A DNA stretch of 20,224 nucleotides from a virus, in the IMG/VR virus record IMGVR_UViG_3300024259_000185, positions 1-20,224 of that record. One strand, 5' to 3'. The position numbers and the translations under genes were made by a program. Below are positions 5,640 through 11,131 of the stretch, piece by piece. The notes under the pieces are model-generated. The model saw only the letters and a list, made by a program, of their open reading frames with translations, was not told where the DNA came from and did not search any database. How positions within the stretch are numbered: the stretch's first letter is position 1; every line of letters starts with the position of its first letter.

Positions 5640-5977
5640 TTTTTTGGTTTAAAGATGTTGGTTTGTTTAATGTCTAGGTATCGATTAATGTAGAGATAAT
5701 ACTCGTACATAGAGATTCCAAGAAAAGAAGCAGCTTCGCTTTTGGTCTTGGCTGCTTTGTGAGCGTAAGTTAAAACAGCGCAGCGAGTAATATCTGGTAT
5801 TGATTTCCACAAGTTAAAGCCAAACAGCTTCTTGTTGGTGGTCTTCGCAGATAGTTCCAACTTTAATGAAATCATTTCTTCAAGGGTTAAGTTTTGAAGC
5901 ATGATTTCAAACTCATCGTTAGAGCGATGTTCATTCCGCAATTGAGCCGCAATAGAACTAAATTGTTTATCTTCCAT
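5636..5977 (-). CDS. Helix-turn-helix protein, Fis-like C-terminus
   Basis: This 113-residue protein has a helical first part (LTLEEMISLKLELSAK) and then GFNLWKSIPDITRCAVLTYAHKAAKTKSEAASFLGISMYEYYLYINRY. The last 35 residues look like a Fis-type HTH: a long helix, then SEAASFLGIS as turn and recognition helix. Related proteins with the KLELSAK...KLFGFNLW pattern occur in marine T4-like phages as far as I recall; I cannot confirm that here. It may regulate transcription or bind DNA. The ATG has no Shine-Dalgarno site; a TATAAT box ends seven bases before it, so a leaderless mRNA is possible. It leads the group HTH-Smr-YkuK-tmRNA. Confidence 0.6.
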   Translation of the reverse strand: MEDKQFSSIAAQLRNEHRSNDEFEIMLQNLTLEEMISLKLELSAKTTNKKLFGFNLWKSIPDITRCAVLTYAHKAAKTKSEAASFLGISMYEYYLYINRYLDIKQTNIFKPKK

Positions 5978-5983
5978 ATAGGG

Positions 5984-5989
5984 ATTATA
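5984..5989 (-). promoter_or_regulatory. Putative -10 box of a leaderless transcript
   Basis: A perfect TATAAT on the minus strand is followed by CCCTAT and then the ATG of the HTH gene. Transcription would start at or within a base of the A of that ATG. No good -35 box is found at 16-18 bases (TTTAAT at 17), so an activator or a phage factor might be needed. Confidence 0.45.
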
Positions 5990-6019
5990 AAACCATTGTT
6001 CTAAAAATTAAAGACTTAA

Positions 6020-6688
6020 TTAGATTGGAGCGACTTCGCTTTCATCAGACATCCAATTTTGTAAATATTGTTGGTAGTTTGCAATCATTAAATCTTTAAA
6101 CTTTTGTCTCGTATCACCTGTAAGTGGAGAATAATAGTTGCCTATTTGTTTTTCTACACTCTTCCAAGCGCGGTCGGCGTATTCTTTTCCCGTGAAATCC
6201 GAGCCTTCATATTCTTTACCGGGAATTTTCTTCTCTTCATCTTCCAACTCTTCTTTGGAAGGTCTTTCATCTTCAGGAGGAATCATAGCAGGTTCGGTTT
6301 CAAGCTCATCATCATCTTGTACGGAAATGTTAATTTCCTCTTGTTCTCGAAGTTTGTTTGGTTCTTGTGTGTCTTGCTCCTCAAAAAAATCATTTAGATA
6401 TTTTAAAAAATGGTCTTCAAAAGATTGTTTCTCCTCCGGTTCCATCAAGAGACCCACCTCATCATAAACTTGTGTGGTGGTTGCTTCTAGTGCTCTATCT
6501 GCGGCGGCTTCGGCGGTTGTTGTAGGTTTATACTCTCCCTGCTCCATAATAAGATTGCGAATAATAGAGCGAAGTTGTTTTTCTTCTTTAAGAATCTCTT
6601 GCTCTTCTTTCATAACGACAGAGATATGCTCTCTAATCAGTTGTCTTAACTTCATTTCTTGTAAAAATTCTTCTCTATTTATTTGCAT
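6020..6688 (-). CDS. Acidic coiled-coil protein, probable virion or scaffold component
   Basis: This 222-residue protein starts MQINREEFLQEMKLRQLIRE, then a Glu-rich helical stretch with a second copy-like helix QLRSIIRNLIMEQ (39-50). A very acidic linker (about 105-160) with many Glu/Asp and few aromatics follows, and then a compact C-terminal helix-rich region with FTGKEYADRAWKSVEKQIGNYYSPL. Its charge and helix content resemble prohead core or scaffolding proteins, and the N-terminus carries the same type of tag as the other late proteins (see findings). GAGGATAA before the ATG supports the start. The upstream gap carries an AT-rich late-promoter-like motif. Function inferred from composition and neighbours only. 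Confidence 0.55.
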   Translation of the reverse strand: MQINREEFLQEMKLRQLIREHISVVMKEEQEILKEEKQLRSIIRNLIMEQGEYKPTTTAEAAADRALEATTTQVYDEVGLLMEPEEKQSFEDHFLKYLNDFFEEQDTQEPNKLREQEEINISVQDDDELETEPAMIPPEDERPSKEELEDEEKKIPGKEYEGSDFTGKEYADRAWKSVEKQIGNYYSPLTGDTRQKFKDLMIANYQQYLQNWMSDESEVAPI

Positions 6689-6715
6689 TGAATTATCCTC
6701 TTGATAATATTATAT

Positions 6716-6726
6716 ATTATAAGTAT
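6716..6726 (-). promoter_or_regulatory. AT-rich promoter-like motif before the acidic protein gene
   Basis: The minus-strand gap between the beta-rich structural gene and the acidic gene holds AATACTTATAAT followed by TATAATATTATC. It resembles, less exactly, the ACTACTTATAT motif found before two other late genes. It lies 27 bases before the ATG. Confidence 0.35.
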
Positions 6727-7550
6727 TAAGTTGTTACCTTATAAGGAACATTTTTCTTTCTTAAAGAGATTGGACCTTTTATAGCTGTACTGAATGGTAG
6801 TTGAGGAACACTTCTTCCAATTTGATTGACTCCTACCTCGAACGCTCTAATGGTAAAATCACCTTCGACGGCGAACTCATCACCTCTATCGTTTATAAAC
6901 CAAGGTTTACGGAGAACAAGGACAGGAGGCTTGGAATCAGAAGGACCGTCGATAAGATATGTGTTTTGACCAGAGGGTGCAGTAAATGGATTTCCGGCTC
7001 GGTCATAGGTGTAATCTAATATTGCAATAGTGACATATCTTCTTGTCATACAATGAAATTTAGCCAACTCGTTAGCAGAAAGAGTTAAAGTGTGATATTC
7101 AGCCCCGGCTGTTAATGTGTAGTAATAATTTGATCCATCAATATAATAAGCAGCACTATTAGTCCTAAACGCGGATTTCCAAGCATTTGCTCCTGTCCAA
7201 GTATTCCAAGGTGTCGCAAAATTAGTATAATCAATACTAGCTATAGAAATTCTGCCATCACCTGTAACGGAATTACAACGGATTTTTAACTGGGGATTAT
7301 CACCTAATCTAGACAAATTGCTAGGAATTTCAAACTGCAAAAACGCTCTATAAATAGCTGGGACTAAAAGCGTGGCATCTCCATTGGTACTCCCGACTTT
7401 AATGACAGACGAAGGTGAAGTAAAAGACCCTAATCCGTTCCAAGTAGGATTCCATAGAACATTGTAACTGGTTACATGACCAGAGTTTGTAGTACCCGCA
7501 AATGTTACAGGTGCTTCTGTGGTGTAACCACTCAGCCGATAATCAGCCAT
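6726..7550 (-). CDS. Beta-rich structural protein (fibre or baseplate-like)
   Basis: This 274-residue protein has no signal peptide and a beta-rich composition: many Thr/Ser/Gly/Asn and aromatic residues. Residues 65-95 (AIYRAFLQFEIP) resemble the FLQFDI strand of DNRLRE/CBM96-like beta-sandwich modules, with later strands at SNYYYTLTAGAEYHTLTL and KPPVLVLRKPWF. The basic tail has NVPYKVTT. Such modules are common in phage tail or fibre proteins and in secreted glycan-binding proteins. Its start overlaps the end of the metallopeptidase gene (TAAATG). Virion location is inferred from the neighbours and the fold-like composition. Confidence 0.55.
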   Translation of the reverse strand: MADYRLSGYTTEAPVTFAGTTNSGHVTSYNVLWNPTWNGLGSFTSPSSVIKVGSTNGDATLLVPAIYRAFLQFEIPSNLSRLGDNPQLKIRCNSVTGDGRISIASIDYTNFATPWNTWTGANAWKSAFRTNSAAYYIDGSNYYYTLTAGAEYHTLTLSANELAKFHCMTRRYVTIAILDYTYDRAGNPFTAPSGQNTYLIDGPSDSKPPVLVLRKPWFINDRGDEFAVEGDFTIRAFEVGVNQIGRSVPQLPFSTAIKGPISLRKKNVPYKVTT

Positions 7551-8150
7551 TTACTTACACCATTTTTTCACCAATTTGTCAAAGACGATTTGTCCTTTTT
7601 TAACAGCGAGTGATTCGTTAAGAGGAGTTGTTGTTTCTTCGTTAGTTGTTTTCTTTTTCATACCTTTTTTGGTCGTAAAAGCCTTCTCTCCTGTACGATG
7701 TCCATCTTCAACTTCGTCTTGGTCTTTATCTGCAACATAAGCTTCGTCTTCTTTAATTGCATCTTTTTTGAAGCGACCCATATAAGTATCATCATCATCG
7801 TCACCGCCCACACCAGACATTCCTGTGTTTTGGTCTGCACCTTCTTCCATTCCTTCATCTTCATATTTGTCATGGTCGTATTCTGCTTCATCACGCTCGT
7901 GGTCTCGGTCGCCTCTTAAAGCGCGGAGGTGATGCTCAATCTCTTTGATGTGGTCATCGTCAGCGTGTTCGTTCTTCCATTGGTGCCATGCTTCTTCTTC
8001 GCCACTATCTTCAGTGACAGTATCTTCTTCCATATAGTCGCGCTTACTAGCGCCACAATTTGTTTCTTCTACTGCCTCTTCTGTAGTTTTATTTTCAACA
8101 ACCCGCTTAATGGCTTCGCGAATTGCCTTTCTTAAAGTTTGCTCGTTCAT
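7551..8150 (-). CDS. Possible internal-start product: acidic 199-aa protein
   Basis: Inside the metallopeptidase frame, AAGGAG (8165-8160) lies nine bases before an ATG at 8150. A product from that start would begin MNEQTLRKAIREAIKRVVEN, the same type of tag that opens other late proteins here. It would hold only the acidic part: clusters of Asp/Glu with GDDDDDTYMG, then a Lys-rich tail ending KKWCK. Either two proteins arise from one frame, or the long protein is a fusion of two once-separate genes that kept the old start signals. It is in the same frame as the 566-residue protein, so sequence alone cannot tell. Confidence 0.45.
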   Translation of the reverse strand: MNEQTLRKAIREAIKRVVENKTTEEAVEETNCGASKRDYMEEDTVTEDSGEEEAWHQWKNEHADDDHIKEIEHHLRALRGDRDHERDEAEYDHDKYEDEGMEEGADQNTGMSGVGGDDDDDTYMGRFKKDAIKEDEAYVADKDQDEVEDGHRTGEKAFTTKKGMKKKTTNEETTTPLNESLAVKKGQIVFDKLVKKWCK

Positions 8151-9251
8151 TGTTTTGTTCTCCTTTTTTAAGTAACTTTCATAGGTTCTAAGACACATGT
8201 TACCTTTATCATAGGCTTCACGTTCCATTTCTCTCAAATGATCATCTGTCTCTATATAGTTCTCTCCGACGTTAAAATCTCTATCAAATTCCCCTCGACA
8301 GTTCTGAGCATGATGCACAAGTTCATGGGAAAAAGATCTAATAATATCTTTGGGATGTCTTCCATCGACAAAAATAGTCATTTGTTCGTTTGCTGGGCTA
8401 TAATAAGCCGTCTTGCCAAATGTGTCTTTGGCGTTGTTTGGGTCTGAAATCAAAGTTAGTTCTACGGGTCTATCAAAACCCAAATATTCTTTTGCGTAAG
8501 GATAGAACTTGTTTATTTCACTAATCAATTCAGCAACATCTGTTTCTGCAAGGTTGGCGATGGAGAGTTGTTCTTTAACGATTTTTTTGCTGCCCATTGT
8601 ACTAAGTAATTCTTCAACTTCCTCTTCACTGAAATTTTTTATTCTTAAGAGATCAACCATGTGATCTTTTGAAATATCAACTCTGGCATTTATTTTTAAA
8701 ATTTTCTTTCCTACCAAGTTTTTAAGAGCTTGCACCTTGCTCTTGTCTCTTTTGGAGATTGAAGCAAGTTTTGGAATAAGTTCGTTTTGGACAGATACTT
8801 CTGTAGGAGAATCTTTTAATTTATTAGAAGAATATGTATTTTCCACGTCGGATAACGCCGTATACTGAGCAATTATTTCATCTACTTGTTCAGGATATTT
8901 TACCAGAACTTTAGCAAAATCATGAGCATATTTGTCTATTCCCATACTATAATTGAATTTAGCAAGAAGTTTTTTTACTTCCGGGTTTTTCAAAATATCT
9001 TTCTTTTGGTCTTCAGGGTATGGGACAGGTATGTTAACAGAATTAATATCCGAAGGGCTGACCTCTCCTTCACCTTGAGTAGCATCAGCTTCTTGTTCTT
9101 TGTCAAAAAGTGCGCCAATTACAGGAATTTTAGTTAACCAATCTAGTGAAGCTTCATCTAAATTGTTGGCTTCTTTCACAATATGACTCCCTGTTTGGGT
9201 AATAACTTTCTTTTCCATTTTTTTAGTTAATTTTATGTTTGTTATCGTCAT
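7551..9251 (-). CDS. Zinc metallopeptidase (HExxH) fused to an acidic virion-type domain
   Basis: This 566-residue protein has two parts. Residues 1-365 are the enzyme. The active site is RSFSHELVHHAQNCRGEF, with the HExxH zinc ligands at His309 and His313 and the catalytic Glu310. The third ligand is probably Glu343 or Glu345 in LREMEREAYD. Three helical modules (about 90-245) precede it. Residues 368-566 start MNEQTLRKAIREAIKRVVEN and are extremely acidic and repetitive, ending in a basic KKGQIVFDKLVKKWCK. GGGGGAG five bases upstream supports the ATG at 9251. An internal AAGGAG and ATG at residue 368 look like a second start, described separately. It may process virion proteins or host cell wall proteins. 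Confidence 0.72.
   Translation of the reverse strand: MTITNIKLTKKMEKKVITQTGSHIVKEANNLDEASLDWLTKIPVIGALFDKEQEADATQGEGEVSPSDINSVNIPVPYPEDQKKDILKNPEVKKLLAKFNYSMGIDKYAHDFAKVLVKYPEQVDEIIAQYTALSDVENTYSSNKLKDSPTEVSVQNELIPKLASISKRDKSKVQALKNLVGKKILKINARVDISKDHMVDLLRIKNFSEEEVEELLSTMGSKKIVKEQLSIANLAETDVAELISEINKFYPYAKEYLGFDRPVELTLISDPNNAKDTFGKTAYYSPANEQMTIFVDGRHPKDIIRSFSHELVHHAQNCRGEFDRDFNVGENYIETDDHLREMEREAYDKGNMCLRTYESYLKKENKTMNEQTLRKAIREAIKRVVENKTTEEAVEETNCGASKRDYMEEDTVTEDSGEEEAWHQWKNEHADDDHIKEIEHHLRALRGDRDHERDEAEYDHDKYEDEGMEEGADQNTGMSGVGGDDDDDTYMGRFKKDAIKEDEAYVADKDQDEVEDGHRTGEKAFTTKKGMKKKTTNEETTTPLNESLAVKKGQIVFDKLVKKWCK
8160..8165 (-). promoter_or_regulatory. Internal Shine-Dalgarno inside the metallopeptidase gene
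   Basis: A strong AAGGAG on the minus strand stands nine bases before the in-frame ATG at 8150. Ribosome sites this good are missing before several of the real gene starts nearby, so it is unlikely to be chance alone. Confidence 0.55.
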
Positions 9252-9494
9252 TTAAGCTCCCCCATACGGTCCTGGAGCGCTTAATGCTCTGGTGTTTTTA
9301 GTTTTTTTAGGATAAGCAGGTCCAGGGTCTTGTGGTCCTGTTTTTAAATACTTATTTCTACCTTTTACATAGCCTTTTTCAACTGCTTTTTGAAAATCTT
9401 CTTCTTCGTCGAGAATTTCTTCTTCGAGTTGGTCGTTCACTACCTCTTCAGCAAGAAATTTCTTCCATTTTTCTAAAAGTTGAGTTAATTTCAT
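9252..9494 (-). CDS. Small late protein with WKKFLAE tag
   Basis: The 80-residue protein starts MKLTQLLEKWKKFLAEEV, an amphipathic helix with the W-K-K-F-L-A-E motif seen at the start of other late proteins here. A short acidic stretch follows (LEEEILDEEEDFQ), then a Gly/Pro/Lys-rich tail ending SAPGPYGGA. No Shine-Dalgarno site stands before the ATG; the stop of the upstream gene is three bases away. Its stop abuts the metallopeptidase start, so the two are probably coupled. A small internal virion or scaffold protein is possible. Family not recognised. Confidence 0.55.
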   Translation of the reverse strand: MKLTQLLEKWKKFLAEEVVNDQLEEEILDEEEDFQKAVEKGYVKGRNKYLKTGPQDPGPAYPKKTKNTRALSAPGPYGGA

Positions 9495-9497
9495 AAT

Positions 9498-9776
9498 TTA
9501 AATAGTTTTTTGGGCTTCCAAAAGCAATTCTTCAATCTCAAAGCCATGTTTTTTTGATGCTAGTTCAATTGCAGTTGCATAAACGTCTATATCTTCTCTC
9601 AATGCTGTTAATTCATTAAATAATTTTTCAATTTCTTTTTCTTTGTGGTCTAAATACACCGTTGCGGTGCCGAGAGCCATAAAAGTTTCTTTCCACACTT
9701 CGTGATTGCTCGCATCTACAATATAAGCAATGCCCCAGCGCTCAGCAAGCTCCATAGGGGTGATTTTTTTAGACAT
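9498..9776 (-). CDS. Small helical protein, unknown function
   Basis: With the ATG at 9776 the protein has 92 residues and starts MSKKITPMELAERWGIAYIV. It continues with WKETFMALGTATVYLDHKEKEIEKLFNELTALREDIDVYATAI, a long heptad-like helix likely to form a coiled coil, and ends with LLLEAQKTI. I chose this start because CGAGG stands six bases upstream and the longer reading from 9824 would overlap the nucleotidyltransferase gene by 47 bases. The start is one base after the upstream stop. No family recognised; a structural or assembly chaperone role would fit its size and helix content. Confidence 0.6.
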   Translation of the reverse strand: MSKKITPMELAERWGIAYIVDASNHEVWKETFMALGTATVYLDHKEKEIEKLFNELTALREDIDVYATAIELASKKHGFEIEELLLEAQKTI

Positions 9777-9777
9777 T

Positions 9778-10566
9778 TTAAACCTCGGGTTCTGATTTTT
9801 CTTTGATAGACTGTAGATTATCATAAGACATAAGCTTCAAATCGTTAAGTTTTTTCAAATACACGCTTCTTCTAAGAACTTTAAAAGCCAAGTTTTCAAC
9901 AGAGAACGCTCCGCCGGTTTCAAGACCAGATTTCCTCATATTTCTTATTTTTTCTTTCAAAAAGATAGCCTTTTCATGAACTTTTTCGTATTGTTCTTCA
10001 TCAAAGTCTCTTTGAATTTCATCAATCTCGTCCATAATGCAATTTGCCTTAATTGTCACACACTTATAATCAATTTCTGGGTTGAATTTGCTTGGTTTTT
10101 TCAGCCATTCACCCTTTTTTACTGAATAAATACCTGTTGCGACGTGCGGCTCAAGGTAATCTTGTACATACATCTCAACTTCGTAGTCCTTGACCCTAAT
10201 ATCGTGATCTCTATTCCATACACTTTTGATAGAATTGAAGTATTTTCTTACTAATTCTGCATCTTCGTTCACATCTGTGTAATCAATTACAATGTGAAGG
10301 TCAACGTCAGAAAACTTTGACCAATTATAGTTAGCCAAAGAACCAGTAAAGATAATGTCTTTAATCTCTACATGTTCTAAATCTTGATTTTTCCAAAAAT
10401 CATTAGCTATTTCAAGTAATTTTTCTCGGATATCAGACTTAAGCTGATCTTTCTCATCCCAAATCTCTCTATCAAGGTCTTCTTTTACACGTAGAGAAGG
10501 GAGAGAAAGAATTCTCCCTTCCAAAATTGCGTGTTTGAAAGCTTTCCAGTGATTTTTCATATACAT
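9778..10566 (-). CDS. Nucleotidyltransferase-fold protein (pol beta-like)
   Basis: The 262-residue protein has the Pol-beta/MNT motif IIFTGSLANYNWSKFSDVDLHIVID (71-95): G-S in the first loop and Asp87 and Asp89 as metal ligands in the D-x-D-L. The third acidic residue may be in DYEVEMYVQD. Before the domain comes a tag MYMKNHWKAFKHAILEG. The C-terminal half is helical and charged. Such enzymes add nucleotides to RNA, proteins or antibiotics; the target here is unknown. The ATG at 10564-10566 follows the zinc-ribbon gene stop by two bases with no clear ribosome site; a second ATG six bases later is also possible. Similar genes occur in large marine phages, in my general knowledge. Confidence 0.75.
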   Translation of the reverse strand: MYMKNHWKAFKHAILEGRILSLPSLRVKEDLDREIWDEKDQLKSDIREKLLEIANDFWKNQDLEHVEIKDIIFTGSLANYNWSKFSDVDLHIVIDYTDVNEDAELVRKYFNSIKSVWNRDHDIRVKDYEVEMYVQDYLEPHVATGIYSVKKGEWLKKPSKFNPEIDYKCVTIKANCIMDEIDEIQRDFDEEQYEKVHEKAIFLKEKIRNMRKSGLETGGAFSVENLAFKVLRRSVYLKKLNDLKLMSYDNLQSIKEKSEPEV

Positions 10567-10568
10567 AA

Positions 10569-10772
10569 TTAGTTATCAAGCGTGTTAATTACTTCTCCAC
10601 ACTCATTGCATTTGAATACCTGGATGGGGATCATCATTTTTTGACCTGTGGGGGATTGTAAAGCAGATACTTTCTTGATAATGAAAGAAGGAGTAAAATA
10701 CCCGCCTCCGCAACTTTCGCATAACGCGCTATCTAATTCTTCAACATCTAAATTAAAATTAAGTTTTTCCAT
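10569..10772 (-). CDS. Zinc-ribbon protein
   Basis: The 67-residue protein carries two Cys pairs: CESCGG at residues 18-21 and CNECGE near residue 55. The spacing of about 36 residues with beta-like strands (GYFTPSFIIKKV, IPIQVFKC) is that of a zinc ribbon. It could bind nucleic acid or stabilise a larger complex. AGG six bases before the ATG is a weak ribosome site. It lies between the small tag protein gene (10802) and the nucleotidyltransferase gene in the same direction, so all are probably on one late transcript. Confidence 0.75.
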   Translation of the reverse strand: MEKLNFNLDVEELDSALCESCGGGYFTPSFIIKKVSALQSPTGQKMMIPIQVFKCNECGEVINTLDN

Positions 10773-10801
10773 AGTTTGCCTGTGGTTAATTGGTTTTCTA
10801 T

Positions 10802-11101
10802 TTAATTTTCAACTTCTACTTGTTCAACTTCTTCGTCCCACTTGTCGAGTTGAATTACAATCTTTCTTAAATAAGGCTTGAGAAGTGGAGATGCTCTGCG
10901 GATGTCCTCCGCTCCCAGTTTCTTAAAGACTTGTTGTAATAAATTTAAAATTTCCAAAGGACGATCTATTTTATCTACTGCTTGATCAGGAACTCTATTA
11001 AAAAGTGCATCGACGTCCGCTTGGTCGTCGTCGTTGACTTCTAGAGTTCTCTGTAGTTCTTCTTTAATGAGGTTTTTTAATTTTTCTTTTGTAATCTTCA
11101 T
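10802..11101 (-). CDS. Small late protein with LKNLIKEEL N-terminal tag
   Basis: The 99-residue protein starts MKITKEKLKNLIKEELQRTL, a strongly amphipathic helix, then an acidic linker and a helical C-terminal half with LEILNLLQQVFKKLGAEDIRRA and KPYLRKIVIQLDKW. The end is EEVEQVEVEN, so the charge pattern is basic start, acidic end. AAGGAG at a good distance supports the ATG, and the ACTACTTATAT motif lies 18 bases upstream. This kind of N-terminus recurs in this window and resembles capsid-targeting sequences. No function can be named. Confidence 0.6.
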   Translation of the reverse strand: MKITKEKLKNLIKEELQRTLEVNDDDQADVDALFNRVPDQAVDKIDRPLEILNLLQQVFKKLGAEDIRRASPLLKPYLRKIVIQLDKWDEEVEQVEVEN

Positions 11102-11119
11102 GTTACAATCTCCTTGTGA

Positions 11120-11130
11120 ATATAAGTAGT
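11120..11130 (-). promoter_or_regulatory. Late-promoter-like motif ACTACTTATAT
   Basis: The minus-strand 11-mer ACTACTTATAT lies in the 30-base gap between the MopE/vWA lipoprotein gene and the 10802 gene. The same 11-mer occurs before the 754-residue virion-like gene. Both stand about 18-23 bases before an ATG, with a ribosome site between, where a T4-type late -10 box would lie. Confidence 0.45.
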
Positions 11131-11131
11131 C

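Noticed and set aside
6104-6704. Plus-strand Ser/Phe-rich open frames opposite the acidic coiled-coil gene
   Set aside because: Glu/Asp-rich minus-strand coding always gives Ser/Phe-rich reverse frames; no start signals.
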